Assembly (NCBI RefSeq): GCF_016653295.1
Contig: NZ_NHSF01000072.1
Coordinates: 1 to 64,000 of the forward strand
Direction of reading: 5' to 3'
Source: Halochromatium salexigens
Lineage (GTDB): Bacteria; Pseudomonadota; Gammaproteobacteria; Chromatiales; Chromatiaceae
Length of the DNA: 64,000 bases
Shown here: in pieces, positions 33,764 to 44,675 of the stretch
Layout of the letters: every line of letters begins with the position of its first letter
Numbering within the stretch: the stretch's first letter is position 1
Program-made: the position numbers and the translations under genes
The notes under the pieces: generated by a model
What the model was told of the DNA's origin: nothing
The model's database searches: none
Seen by the model: the letters and a program-made list of their open reading frames with translations, nothing else

Positions 33764-33850
33764 CCCCATCACGTCCGTCATCCTTGTGCCACCCTTGGCG
33801 CTGAGACCCGATGGCGGAAATCGCCGGGAAGCGCCTGGCCCTATTGAACG

Positions 33851-34651
33851 ATGCGTCTCATCGACACCCATTGCCATCTCGATGTCGCCGACTTCGATGC
33901 CGATCGCGCCGAGGTGCTGACGGCCGCGCGCGCCGCTGGGGTCGAGGCGATCGTCGTGCCTGGCATCGATGCCGGCGGCTGGGACAGGTTACTCGGACTC
34001 TGCGCGGGCGACGAGGGGCTCTATCCAGCGCTCGGCCTCCATCCGGTCTATCTGGAGCGCCATCGCGACGGCGATCTGGCCGCGCTCGAGCGCAGACTCG
34101 AGACCGACACACCGGTCGCGGTCGGCGAGATCGGGCTCGATTTCCATGCCAAGGATGCCGATCGCGAGCGTCAGCTCGACCTCTGCCGCGCCCAGCTTGC
34201 TCTGGCCCGTGATGCCCGCCTGCCCGTGCTCTTGCATGTGCGCAAGGCGCATGAGGAGATGTTGCGCCTGCTCACCGAGACGCCGGTGATCGGCGGCAGC
34301 GCCCATGCCTTCAACGGCAGCCTGCAGCAGGCGCGCCGCTACATCGAGCACGGCTTTTGCCTCGGCTTCGGCGGCATGTTGACCTTCGAGCGCTCGACCC
34401 GGCTGCGCCGCCTGGCCGCCGAGCTGCCATTCGAGGCCATCGTGCTGGAGACCGATGCGCCGGACCTGACCGTTGCCTCGCATCAGTATCAGCGCAACAG
34501 CCCCGCTTATCTGCCCGAAGTCTTGAGCGCGCTCGCCGAGGTGCGCCAGGCGGCGCCCGCCGCGCTGGCCGCCCAGACCACGGCGAACGCGCGTCGACTG
34601 CTACGCCTCGAGACCGAGGAGGGTCGCGCGGATGACCTCGGCGGCGGGTGA
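33851..34651 (+). CDS. TatD-family metal-dependent hydrolase
   Basis: The 266-residue protein has all TatD metal-binding motifs in order: DTHCHLD, ALGLHPVY, GEIGLDFHAKD, VLLHVRKAHEE, SAHAFNGS and VLETDAPDL. Members are 3'-exonucleases or RNases of DNA repair and RNA quality control. The nearest E. coli relative could be YjjV, TatD or YcfH; I cannot decide which. It overlaps tcdA by 20 bases and is therefore probably co-transcribed with it. Confidence 0.92.
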   Translation: MRLIDTHCHLDVADFDADRAEVLTAARAAGVEAIVVPGIDAGGWDRLLGLCAGDEGLYPALGLHPVYLERHRDGDLAALERRLETDTPVAVGEIGLDFHAKDADRERQLDLCRAQLALARDARLPVLLHVRKAHEEMLRLLTETPVIGGSAHAFNGSLQQARRYIEHGFCLGFGGMLTFERSTRLRRLAAELPFEAIVLETDAPDLTVASHQYQRNSPAYLPEVLSALAEVRQAAPAALAAQTTANARRLLRLETEEGRADDLGGG

Positions 34652-35402
34652 TGATCCGCTCTCGGCGCGGACCCGCATCCTGATCGGCGATCAGGGCGTC
34701 GAGCGCCTGCGCGCGGCGCGCGTTTTCGTCGCCGGCCTCGGCGGCGTCGGCGCGTTCGCCGCCGAGGCCCTGGCGCGCGCCGGGGTTGGTGAGCTGATCC
34801 TGGCCGATGGCGATCGTGTGGCGGCATCGAACCTCAATCGCCAGCTCTGTGCCCTGCACAGTACCCTCGGCCAGCCCAAGGTCGCGGTGATGCGCGAGCG
34901 CCTCCTGGAGATCAATCCAGCCTGCCGAGTGACCGCGATCCCGACGTTCCTGACGGCCGAGGAACTGCCGACATGCGTCCGCGAGGGCGGCTTCGATCAG
35001 ATCATCGATGCGATCGACAGTCTCGGCAGCAAGCTGGCCTTGCTCGGCGCGGCCTTGGATGCGGCGATCCCGATCGTGAGCAGCATGGGCGCCGGCGGTC
35101 GGCTCGATCCCACCCGTCTGCGAGTAGGTGATCTGATGGACAGCGGGGGCTGCCCGCTGGCGCGCAAGGTGCGGCAACACCTGCGCCGACGGGGCTACGC
35201 GCGGGGCATCACAGCCGTTTGGTCGGACGAGCCACCGCGTCCGCCACTGCCGCCCGAGCCTTGCGCGCGTGGTCGCGCGCGCGCCGTGAACGGCACCATC
35301 AGCTATCTGCCCGGCCTGTTCGGCCTCAGTCTCGCCGGCATCGTCATCCAGCGGCTCGCCGAGCCACAGGAGACAGGTCTCGCGGTCTCGCTGACGCGTT
35401 GA
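34632..35402 (+). CDS. tcdA: tRNA threonylcarbamoyladenosine dehydratase (CsdL/TcdA)
   Basis: The 256-residue protein is an E1-like ATPase with the nucleotide-binding glycine motif VFVAGLGGVGAFAAEALARAGVGEL, LADGDRV, SNLNRQLCAL and the DAIDSLGSKLALL region. TcdA dehydrates threonylcarbamoyladenosine at tRNA position 37 to its cyclic form. The C-terminal membrane-associating segment SYLPGLFGLSLAGIVIQRL is present. The start overlaps the TatD gene by 20 bases. The sulfur-carrier partner CsdA/CsdE is not in the window. Confidence 0.92.
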   Translation: MTSAAGDDPLSARTRILIGDQGVERLRAARVFVAGLGGVGAFAAEALARAGVGELILADGDRVAASNLNRQLCALHSTLGQPKVAVMRERLLEINPACRVTAIPTFLTAEELPTCVREGGFDQIIDAIDSLGSKLALLGAALDAAIPIVSSMGAGGRLDPTRLRVGDLMDSGGCPLARKVRQHLRRRGYARGITAVWSDEPPRPPLPPEPCARGRARAVNGTISYLPGLFGLSLAGIVIQRLAEPQETGLAVSLTR

Positions 35403-35461
35403 ACGCAGAGGTGGAGCAGCGGTAACGCGGACAGCCGAACCTGTGAACGGTCGCCGGGTGC

Positions 35462-36664
35462 CTATTCAGGTTCGTTCGTGTCCGCGTCTGCGTCCTGTTC
35501 CTGCTCTGACACTGGTGCTGCCTCGAAAAAGGCCTCGAGGTCGATGGGCTCGATCGTCTCCAGTCCTTGCTCGAAGCGGACCTCGAGATCAACCGGTTCG
35601 ACGGCGAAAAAGGCCTCGAGGTCGATGGGCTGGATCGCGTCCAGCCCCTGCTCGTAAAGCACCTCAACATCGATCGACTCGTCGTCGGGCTCGATCCTGT
35701 CCGGTTGCTGCGCTTGTTGCGAGACGACAAATGCCTCGAAGTCGATCGGCTCGATCGCCTCCAGCCCCTGCTCGAAGCGCACTTCGAAGTCGATCGGCTC
35801 CTTATCGGAGTCGATATTGTCTTGGACGATTTGCTCGGTGGGATCCTGGATCGGGGCGCGCAAGCCCAATTCTCGTTCGATCGCTTCACCGGCGCGGATC
35901 GAGAGTTCGACGCGGCGGTTTTTCGCGCGTTGCTCGGGCGTGTCATTGGGCACCAGCGGTCGGGTGTCGGCATGGCCGAGTACGATGAAGCGACCCGAGT
36001 CGAGTTCGGGGTTTTCGAGGAGGACGTTGGTTACGGTCGCAGCACGCATGGCTGAAAGATCCCAGTTACTCTGGAACCGTTGGCTTCTAATCGGGACATT
36101 GTCGGTGTGGCCGTCAACGGCGATGTATCCAGGGATGTCGGTGAGTTCAGTGGACAGTATCCCAAGGAGCTGCCTGAATGAGGTGCTGATCTGTGCCGAA
36201 CCGGACGGAAAACTGCCCTGCTCGTCGATGCGGAGGATGATATCGAGCCCCTCGCGTTCGACGGCGACATTGCCGTCGGGGTCGGCATCTTGAACGGTCT
36301 GCACGATCTGTTGCTCGATGGCATCGAGGCGGGTTTCGACGCGGGAGTCGATATCGCCGGCAGCGAGCGTCGGGCGCTCGGGTGTCGTGCGCTGGCGGAT
36401 CTCGTCGACCGGGATCGGCTGCGGACGCCCTGGCGAGAAATCCTGCAACACGGGACTGGTGCCCATGGGGATGGCATCCGCCGGGATCTCTCGCTGTACG
36501 CCGAAGGCTTTTTGGAGTTCACCGGCGAGGCGCTTGAAGCGGATGGCATCGATCTCGGCGAACGAGAGCAGCAAGACGAAGAAGGTCAGCAGAAGCGTCA
36601 TCAGGTCGGCAAAGGTCACCATCCAGCGTGGTACCTTGCTTCCCTTATGGCCGTCGGTTGACAT
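35462..36664 (-). CDS. Flagellar-motor stator subunit, MotB/PomB type, with repetitive acidic tail
   Basis: The 400-residue protein has an N-terminal transmembrane helix with the ion-binding aspartate Asp20 (FADLMTLLLTFFVLLLSF). It is followed by an OmpA/MotB peptidoglycan-binding domain (GYIAVDGHTDNVPI, LSAMRAATVTNVLL, GHADTRPLVPNDTPEQRAKNRRVEL). The last 110 residues are unusual: three near-copies of (I/V)D(F/L/V)EV(R/L)(F/Y)EQGL, then PIDxEAF, rich in Glu and Asp. Its start is 20 bases after the stop of the MotA/PomA-type gene, so the pair forms one operon. Whether it uses protons or sodium, or drives a flagellum at all, is not shown; no flagellar gene is nearby. Confidence 0.85.
   Translation of the reverse strand: MSTDGHKGSKVPRWMVTFADLMTLLLTFFVLLLSFAEIDAIRFKRLAGELQKAFGVQREIPADAIPMGTSPVLQDFSPGRPQPIPVDEIRQRTTPERPTLAAGDIDSRVETRLDAIEQQIVQTVQDADPDGNVAVEREGLDIILRIDEQGSFPSGSAQISTSFRQLLGILSTELTDIPGYIAVDGHTDNVPIRSQRFQSNWDLSAMRAATVTNVLLENPELDSGRFIVLGHADTRPLVPNDTPEQRAKNRRVELSIRAGEAIERELGLRAPIQDPTEQIVQDNIDSDKEPIDFEVRFEQGLEAIEPIDFEAFVVSQQAQQPDRIEPDDESIDVEVLYEQGLDAIQPIDLEAFFAVEPVDLEVRFEQGLETIEPIDLEAFFEAAPVSEQEQDADADTNEPE
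35526..35805 (-). repeat. Three direct repeats encoding the acidic tail of the stator subunit
   Basis: Copies at about 35526-35602, 35608-35680 and 35731-35805 code for the EQGLxxIxPID(F/L)EAF unit. They share most bases, for example aaaaaggcctcgaggtcgat in two of them, and the region between the outer two is variable. Such arrays can change length by recombination. Confidence 0.75.
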
Positions 36665-36684
36665 GGATGTAGGCGTCCTTGTGC

Positions 36685-37485
36685 TTACGCGGTTCCAGGT
36701 GCCTGACCTGCTTCCTGCGCTGCCAGATCCTCCTGACGTTTCTCGCGCTGCTCTTGGGGCAGGTAGGTGAGCAGCACCTGCTCGACAACCCTGGGGTTAC
36801 GCCCCTGTTGAATCGCCATCAGGGCATCGGTCCAGAGCGCCTGTAAGCGCTCTTGCTGCTGAGTTCTCAGCTCCAGCTTTTCGGCGATGGGGTTGGCGAT
36901 GATTTGCGCGATCAACACCCCGTACAGGGTCGTCAGAAGAGCAACCGCCATGGCGGGGCCGATCTTGGAGGGGTCGTCCATATTGGCGAGCATGTCGACG
37001 AGACCGATCAGGGTGCCGACCATACCCATCGCCGGCGAGACATCGGTGAGCAGGCTGAAGGCGCGAGCACCGGCGCGGTTGCGATCCAGCGTCATCAGGC
37101 GCTCCTTGTCGAGCACCTCCTTGAGCATGTCCGGCGAATAGCCATCGGCCAGCATCTGCAAACCACGCGCGAGGAAGGTGGAGCTAGCCTCGTGGTTCTC
37201 CAGGGCCAGGAGCCCGCTCTTGCGCGCCATCTTCGAGACCTCGAGCATCTCGTCGATGGTGCTCATCATGTCCGGCAGGGTCGACTTGAAGGCCCGCACC
37301 ACAGCTTTCGCCGCCAAGCGGACCTCGGCGAAGCTCATCTGCGAGAGCACGATCATTGAGCTGCCGCCGACGACGATGATGAGGCCGATCGGGTTGACAA
37401 AGATGATCGGTGACGCGCCGAGCGAGATGGCGATCGCAACCAGGATGATCGCGCCAAGCATGCCGATTATGGTCGCCAGATCCAT
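36685..37485 (-). CDS. Flagellar-motor stator subunit, MotA/PomA type
   Basis: The 266-residue protein has four predicted membrane helices and the MotA/TolQ/ExbB pattern (PAMGMVGTLIGLVDMLANMDDPSKIGPAMAVALLTTLYGVLIAQIIANPIAEKLE). The N-terminal MDLATIIGMLGAIILVAIAISLG and the PIGLIIVVGGSSMIVL segment fit PomA/MotC-like stators of marine gammaproteobacteria. It is followed after 20 bases by the MotB-type gene on the same strand, forming a stator operon. The ion used is not shown. Confidence 0.9.
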   Translation of the reverse strand: MDLATIIGMLGAIILVAIAISLGASPIIFVNPIGLIIVVGGSSMIVLSQMSFAEVRLAAKAVVRAFKSTLPDMMSTIDEMLEVSKMARKSGLLALENHEASSTFLARGLQMLADGYSPDMLKEVLDKERLMTLDRNRAGARAFSLLTDVSPAMGMVGTLIGLVDMLANMDDPSKIGPAMAVALLTTLYGVLIAQIIANPIAEKLELRTQQQERLQALWTDALMAIQQGRNPRVVEQVLLTYLPQEQREKRQEDLAAQEAGQAPGTA

Positions 37486-37681
37486 TGCGAAGCCTCAAGG
37501 GTTAGTGTTCGCACTGATGTCGGCTAAGGATTCTAAGCCAGTGTGGAGTAGCGTCATGCCCATGCACTGGCTTGCCGACGGTTACAACGAGGCCGCATGA
37601 TACGCCATTTGCACATGCCAAACATCGGTTGCGTGAGACCCCGCACCGAGAATGCGTCGGCTGCCGATCGCCGACGCCCTC

Positions 37682-39462
<1,781 letters not shown>

Positions 39463-39466
<4 letters not shown>

Positions 39467-40785
39467 GATTGTTCAGCCTTCTCTTTCTCGACCAGGTGGT
39501 CGGCGATCATCTCGGTCAGTCCGACCACGGGGATGTCCATGTTGAACTCCTCGAGCCCTTCCTCGAGCTGGGTGCGGCAGGTCGCGCACATGGTCACCAT
39601 GCGTTCGGGCTCGACCTCTTCGATCTGTGCCTTCTTGCGCTTGAACGCGGCCAGCTTCAGCGGCTCGGCACGCTCGTTGGAGCTGACACCGCCGCCGGCG
39701 CCGCAGCACCACTGGAGTTCTCCGTGCTCCTGCAGATCGACAAAATCGCCGGCGACCAGATCCATCAGGCTGCGCTGCTGCTGGACCACGCCGCTCTTGC
39801 GTGCCAGGTTGCAGGGATCGTGCATCGACAGACGGTCCATCTCCTTGCCTTCGGTCTTGATACGCCCATCGGTGCGCAGCTGATCCAAGACCTCGATGAT
39901 GTGGTAGACCTTGAATGGATAGGCGCGCTTGATCGCATTCGGCCCTTCCCAACGGATGGCCGTGTAGGCATGGCCGCACTCGGGGCTGATCACGTTCTTG
40001 ACCTGGAGCTCTTCGGCGGCATCGACGACACGCTGGACAAGGGTCGCGGCGATATCCTTGGAACCGATCTGGATACCGGCGTTGGTGGCTTCGAAACAGG
40101 TCTTACTCAGGGTCCAGCTGACATCCGCGTGGTCGAAGATCTTAGTGATGGCTTCCAGATACTCGGGGAAGTTGATGATCTCCATCGATGAGAGCAGCAC
40201 CAGAAAGTCCGCGCCCTGTTTGTCGATCGGAACCTCGAGTCCGGTAGCGGTCTCGACGTGTTTGATCTGCACCTCGAGCGTCTTCCATTGCAGGCCCATC
40301 GGACTGCCGGTATTCACCGCGCGCACCGAGGCGGCGAGGAGTCCCTCGGGTGAATGACCGGAAGCGACCATGCCTTCACGTGCCTTGCGGATCATATAGT
40401 GGATATCGTTGCCTACCGGGCACACCATCGAACAGCGTCCGCACATGGTGCAGGAGTCGTAGAGTAGGGGCTCCCACTCCTCGAGCATCTCGTCGGTGAT
40501 CAGGGGCTTGGACTCGCGCCCGAGCTTGGCGTCAATACGATCCTTGATGAGCTTCTTCAGCTTGCCCCAGACGGTGTACTCCTGTTCCCAGAGCAGCCGC
40601 ATCGGCTCGAGCTTATGGATCGGGGTGTACTTCGGATCACCGGTCTCGACGAAGAACGGGCAAGCCTGGGCGCAGAGGCCGCAATGCACACAGCTCGAGA
40701 AGAAGGACGCGACCGGCGCATCAATCTCCTCGCGCCAAGCATTGAGCCCGCGCTCGAGGGAAAAGTGGTTGGCACCCTGGGTCAT
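39463..40785 (-). CDS. isp2: Isp2, iron-sulfur electron-transfer protein (HdrD-like)
   Basis: The 440-residue protein has two 4Fe-4S ferredoxin-type motifs near the N-terminus (CVHCGLCAQACPF and CTMCGRCSMVCPVG), then two CCG-type cysteine-rich domains (for example DLQEHGELQWCCGAGGG). This is the pattern of the heterodisulfide-reductase subunit HdrD and of Isp2 in the Hyn operon. It probably passes electrons between the hydrogenase and the membrane protein Isp1 on the cytoplasmic side. It overlaps both neighbours by 4 bases. Confidence 0.9.
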
Positions 40786-41444
40786 GACTGAATCCCCTTG
40801 CGGCCGAAGATGGCGCCGTTGTAATAGCGCGCGACGAAGGCGGTGAAGATATGCGAGAGCTTGGTGAAGGGCAGTACGATGAGGAAGACCTCAGCACTCA
40901 GGATATGCAGCCCTAGCGCCAGCGGATACGGGTTGATCAATCGGTGATAGGCCAAGTAACCGGTTAGGACCGGCAGAAAGGTCACCAGCCAGATCAGATA
41001 ATCCTCACGCGTGCTCAGGAAGCGCTTCACGGGCTGCCTGAAGCGGTGGATCAGCACTGCCACCAGGCCGAGCAAGGTGATCGCGGTGACCGCGTCGACG
41101 ACGGGGTTCGGCAGCCCTGGCCAGCCGATGCCAATGGTACTTTGGATCAGCTCGATATGCGGGATGAACAGCAGCAGCACGACGACGAAGCCGACATGCC
41201 AGAGGGTGCCGACGAGAACATCGAAGGTGGAGCGCTTGAAGGTGCCCGGGTCGGGGTTGAAGCGGCGGTAGATGGTCTTGAGCCCGGGGATGATCTCATT
41301 GCCGCGGGCGGCGGCGTAATTATGGGCGCGTCCGAGCGCGAGGATCTCGAACAGTCGGACCAGGATGCCGAGCGCGAAGATAGCGACAGCAATGCTGAAC
41401 ATCGGGCCCTTGATAAAGAGTAGGAAGTCCATCGAGGTCATCAC
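40782..41444 (-). CDS. isp1: Isp1, cytochrome b-type membrane protein (NarI/HdrE-like)
   Basis: The 220-residue protein has five hydrophobic segments and several histidines in them (for example TLWHVGFVVVLLLFIPHIELI), matching NarI/HdrE-type di-haem cytochromes b. In Hyn systems Isp1 is the membrane partner that couples the periplasmic hydrogenase to quinones or to Isp2. It overlaps both hynS and isp2 by 4 bases, which indicates tight coupling. Confidence 0.88.
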   Translation of the reverse strand: MMTSMDFLLFIKGPMFSIAVAIFALGILVRLFEILALGRAHNYAAARGNEIIPGLKTIYRRFNPDPGTFKRSTFDVLVGTLWHVGFVVVLLLFIPHIELIQSTIGIGWPGLPNPVVDAVTAITLLGLVAVLIHRFRQPVKRFLSTREDYLIWLVTFLPVLTGYLAYHRLINPYPLALGLHILSAEVFLIVLPFTKLSHIFTAFVARYYNGAIFGRKGIQS

Positions 41445-42538
41445 AGCGTCTCCTCTAATTGATCGGCGGTGACCTTGTCATGGTGCTTAACGGCGTGCTT
41501 ATTCTGCTGGCGACTCATCAAGCCCGCGCCAACGCCGACCGCGGCGCCCACGGCGCCGGCGGTGACAAGCACATCGCCCGGGCTCCCGGTGGGCACGGAC
41601 AACGGCTTGTAGAAGCCGCCGGCATCCCAGAACTCGGGCTCGGAACAACCAAGGCAGGGATAACCGGCTTCGATTGGCCAGCTCGTGCCGCCGTTCCATT
41701 TCATGGTCGCGCAGGCGTTGTAGGTCATCGGCCCCTTGCAGCCGAGCCGATACAGGCACCAACCGGCCTTGGCGCCCTCATCGTCGAAGGCCTCGGCGAA
41801 TTTACCCTTGTCGTAGAACGGGCGGCGATAGCAGCGGTCATGGATCGATTGGCCGAAGAAGGCACGCGGGCGCCCATATTCGTCGAGTTCGGGGAGGGTG
41901 CCGAAGGTGAGGAACTGGGCGAGCACACCGGTGAGCACCATGGGGACTGGTGGGCAGCCAGAGACGTTGATCACCGGCTTGTCCTTGACTAGGTCTTGCA
42001 CCGAAACCGCGCCGGTTGGGTTCGGGTCGGCCTTGGGTAGGCCACCGAAGGTGGCGCAGGTGCCGACCGCGACCACCGCAGCGGCACCTTCGATGGTGTC
42101 CATCAGCATCTCGTAGTTGCTGATGCCGGCGATAGTCGAATAGCCGGGGTTGGCATTGGGGCCAGGCAGCGAGCCATCGACGACGACCAGATACTCGCCG
42201 GCGTTCAGCTCCATCGCCTGCTCGCGCGCATGCTCGGCGGCGTCGCCAGCCGCGGCCTGTAGCGTATGGTGATAATCGAGGGAGATGACATCGAAAATCA
42301 GGTTCTCGAGGGTCGGCGAGGAACTGCGGGTGAGGGATTCGGTGCAGCCGGTGCATTCCTGAAACGAGAGCCAGATCACCGAGGGCCGGCGCGCCTGCTC
42401 GAGTGCCTGAGCAATCGCGGGAGCCATGCTTGGGGGTAAGGCCATCATCGACGCCGTCGCGGCGCAGAATTTGAGGAATCCACGGCGTGACACCCCGTGC
42501 TGGCGCAGGCTCTCGCCCAAGGTCTTCGATGAGGCCAT
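41441..42538 (-). CDS. hynS: NiFe hydrogenase small subunit with Tat signal
   Basis: From ATG 42538 (ribosome site ggag) the protein has 365 residues. It begins with a twin-arginine signal (SRRGFLKFCAATA), so the mature enzyme is exported with the large subunit. Cluster-binding motifs include FQECTGCTES and the conserved distal region GPMTYNACATMKWNGGTSWPIEAGYPCLGCSEPEFWD. A hydrophobic segment at about residue 310-330 (VLVTAGAVGAAVGVGAGLM) anchors it to the membrane. An alternative ATG at 42553 adds five residues. Its stop overlaps isp1 by 4 bases. Confidence 0.93.
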   Translation of the reverse strand: MASSKTLGESLRQHGVSRRGFLKFCAATASMMALPPSMAPAIAQALEQARRPSVIWLSFQECTGCTESLTRSSSPTLENLIFDVISLDYHHTLQAAAGDAAEHAREQAMELNAGEYLVVVDGSLPGPNANPGYSTIAGISNYEMLMDTIEGAAAVVAVGTCATFGGLPKADPNPTGAVSVQDLVKDKPVINVSGCPPVPMVLTGVLAQFLTFGTLPELDEYGRPRAFFGQSIHDRCYRRPFYDKGKFAEAFDDEGAKAGWCLYRLGCKGPMTYNACATMKWNGGTSWPIEAGYPCLGCSEPEFWDAGGFYKPLSVPTGSPGDVLVTAGAVGAAVGVGAGLMSRQQNKHAVKHHDKVTADQLEETL

Positions 42539-42570
42539 CGTTTCTCCTGCCATTGCTGGAAGATTGGCTA

Positions 42571-43020
42571 TCAGGGGCGGGGCTCACCCGCCGGATCGGC
42601 CGTGGTTGCCGCCGCAAGCGCTGCATCCAACGCGGCCAATGAATCGGTGATGTCGGCACGCTGAGTGCGCAGCATCTGAGGAACCTCGTCGACCTCAATC
42701 TGCAACGCGATGCGCTCGCCTTCCACATTGGCGTAATCGAGGACCCAAACACCGGGGAAGCGGGTTTCCCAGACGCGAGTTGGTCCTAGCGCATCAACGC
42801 TGGCCTCAACCTCGCCCTGCCCAAGCAATGCCATCAGACGATCCTCGTCGCCGGGGCCAAATGGCATTGCAGCGAGGTCGATGCGGGTCGGCTCGCCTTG
42901 CTCGGCAAAGCGCTCGAGCGCATGGCGGATCTCGTTCAGAATCGGCAGCGCATTGCCAAAATGCTGGGGCTCGGCTTCGGGCTGCGCGATGTGAATGGGT
43001 ATGTCGGCGAGCTCCGCCAT
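42571..43020 (-). CDS. HupH/HyaF-like hydrogenase expression protein
   Basis: The 149-residue protein lies between the maturation protease and hynS. It shows the HupH C-terminal-type pattern (LPILNEIRHALERFAEQGEPTRIDLAAMPFGPGDEDRLMALLGQGEVEA, then TRFPGVWVLDY). HupH and HyaF are accessory proteins of uncertain biochemical role in hydrogenase maturation. It is short for HupH (about 280), so it represents only part of the family. It lies 33 bases before hynS on the same strand. Confidence 0.7.
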   Translation of the reverse strand: MAELADIPIHIAQPEAEPQHFGNALPILNEIRHALERFAEQGEPTRIDLAAMPFGPGDEDRLMALLGQGEVEASVDALGPTRVWETRFPGVWVLDYANVEGERIALQIEVDEVPQMLRTQRADITDSLAALDAALAAATTADPAGEPRP

Positions 43021-43079
43021 CAGCTAACCTCCATCGATTGTCACTTATGTTAGACATTGCTTATCCGGTCGTGTTTGAC

Positions 43080-43562
43080 CTAAAGCACGGTTTGCCGCCA
43101 GCGTTGCAGTAAGGCCTGGATCTGGTCAATCACCTCGGGTACCGCCGCCGCAACCGGGGGCGTGAGCTGCTCGCCCCAGTCGACCTGCTGGGGCTCGATG
43201 CCGATCAAGGCGCGTTGGGCCGGGAGAGTGTCGGTCAGACGGGCGATATCGAACAGGTCCGCGAGGCTGACTTCATGGACACTTTTGGCGTGCTTGCTCA
43301 GCTGCTGATCCATGGCCTCGCCCTCGAAGAGTCGGACGGTGCCGGGTGGATCGCCCATCGCGGCGGCGTCGACGACGATCAGGCGCGCGGCATCGCCGAT
43401 CGGCCCGGCGAGGGTGAAGCTCAGGGTGCCGCCATCGTAGAGTTTGAGGTCGGGGTCGATCTCGGCGGTTTGCTCGAGGGTACGCAACACGGCGGCACCA
43501 ACCGCCTCGTCGGTGAGCAAAACGTTGCCGAGACCAAGGATCAGGGTGCCTGTGCCGGACAT
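43080..43562 (-). CDS. Hydrogenase maturation protease (HupD/HynD type)
   Basis: The 160-residue protein matches the M52 endopeptidases that cut the C-terminal tail of the NiFe large subunit after nickel insertion. Key parts are LILGLGNVLLTDEAVGAAVL (with the nickel-contacting Glu equivalent), LIVVDAAAMGDPPGTVRLFEG with Asp, and HEVSLADLFDIARLTDTLP with the conserved His. ATG 43562 was chosen because the conserved part begins at once; upstream in-frame codons are poor. It begins the hydrogenase operon, 59 bases before the HupH-like gene, and faces hypC on the other strand. Confidence 0.88.
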   Translation of the reverse strand: MSGTGTLILGLGNVLLTDEAVGAAVLRTLEQTAEIDPDLKLYDGGTLSFTLAGPIGDAARLIVVDAAAMGDPPGTVRLFEGEAMDQQLSKHAKSVHEVSLADLFDIARLTDTLPAQRALIGIEPQQVDWGEQLTPPVAAAVPEVIDQIQALLQRWRQTVL

Positions 43563-43656
43563 GGCAGTGCCTCTGGTGAGTGAGTCAACAATCCCCGATG
43601 GCAAAGGGCAGCGGGGGGCATGAACGGGCTCATCGGCATACGGATTGATGTCAGCC

Positions 43657-43674
43657 GCTTGCGATGGGGCAAGC
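43657..43674. promoter_or_regulatory. Inverted repeat in the divergent hydrogenase control region
   Basis: gcttgc at 43657-43662 and gcaagc at 43669-43674 form a perfect 6-bp inverted repeat in the 161-base gap between the protease gene and hypC. It could bind a regulator of either transcript. No sigma-54 site of the usual form was seen. Confidence 0.3.
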
Positions 43675-43723
43675 CCGCAGCTTAGCCTTGAGCATGTGCC
43701 ATATCATGACGGAGACGCGCACC

Positions 43724-43972
43724 ATGTGCATGGGCATCCCAATGCAGATACGCGAGATCAACGGCTTCGGCGCACGCTGCGAGGCCAAGGGGGTCGAGCG
43801 CAACGTGAGCTTGTTGATGCTCGACCTGGCCGAGTTGGCGGTCGGGGATTTCGTCGTTGTCCACCTAGGCCACGCGATCGAGCGGATTTCCGCCGAGCGT
43901 GCGGCTGATGCGTGGTCGGTCTATGACGAGATCCTGGCCGCTGAGGCGCATCCGCCTGGCGCGCCGGGCTGA
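43724..43972 (+). CDS. hypC: HypC-family hydrogenase maturation chaperone
   Basis: The 82-residue protein begins with MCMGIPMQIREI, where Cys2 is the essential residue that binds the metal precursor and the large subunit. The rest (VERNVSLLMLDLAELAVGDFVVVHLGHAIERIS) is the typical beta-barrel of HypC/HupF. The ribosome site ggag precedes ATG 43724. It is divergent from the hydrogenase operon. It may serve HynL specifically (HypC-like) or more generally. The symbol follows the family. Confidence 0.88.
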   Translation: MCMGIPMQIREINGFGARCEAKGVERNVSLLMLDLAELAVGDFVVVHLGHAIERISAERAADAWSVYDEILAAEAHPPGAPG

Positions 43973-44034
43973 GCACGGACGCGAACGCTCGGCCCCCGTT
44001 CACTGCCGCGCTTTTGTGCCTCGGCCGCTGGTGA

Positions 44035-44499
44035 TCAGCCGACGCTGTCCACGAAGTCGTCGGCGATCTCGTACTGACGCTTGACCTCATCGAGATGGGC
44101 GTCGCTATCACCTTCGACGAGCTCGAAGTTGTTGGCCATGCGCGCGTGCATGGCGGCCTTCCAAGCGCGATTGGTTTTGTTGTCGAGCAGACTGTCCGGG
44201 GTCAGCGCGGCAGCAACCGCAGCGGCGACAAAGTGGTCGGCTTGTGCGAGCCAGTCGGTATCCTTGCCGCAGTCAGTATAGGTTTTGGTCGACCAGGCTT
44301 TGGCCGCGCGGTAGGCATCTTCAAGCTCCGGTGCCGAGGCGTCCTGATGCAATCCGGTTTCGATCGCGCGCTTGACGCGCTCATCGCGGCTGAGATGAGC
44401 GAGGCTTTTTGCGAAGCGTAGTCCGATAACCCGCTGCTGGTCGACGGGGAGCTTCTCCAGCAGGTCACGGAGGTCTTGGTCGTTACTGATGGTCGCCAT
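44035..44499 (-). CDS. Protein of unknown function next to the hydrogenase cluster
   Basis: The 154-residue product starts at ATG 44499 (ribosome site ggag). It is mostly helical and charged, with AYRAAKAWSTKTYTDCGKDTDWLAQADHFVAAAVAAALTPDSLL in the middle and no Cys motif, signal peptide or membrane helix. I do not recognise the family. It lies between hypC and the divergent PEP synthase regulator, so its transcription is divergent from the latter. A link to the hydrogenase is only positional. Confidence 0.65.
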   Translation of the reverse strand: MATISNDQDLRDLLEKLPVDQQRVIGLRFAKSLAHLSRDERVKRAIETGLHQDASAPELEDAYRAAKAWSTKTYTDCGKDTDWLAQADHFVAAAVAAALTPDSLLDNKTNRAWKAAMHARMANNFELVEGDSDAHLDEVKRQYEIADDFVDSVG

Positions 44500-44675
44500 G
44501 ATTGGGAGGTCTCCAAATGATCGAGTACCGTCGAGAAGATCGCGGTCAGTCGTGGCTTGCGCCTGGACCGAGCACGTACAGCCTGATCCCGCAACGGGCC
44601 CGCGACGGCGCGGGTCACCATCGCCTACTATCTGGTTTCCACCGCTCAAGCCGCATTGATTTGCATCACAGCCCA

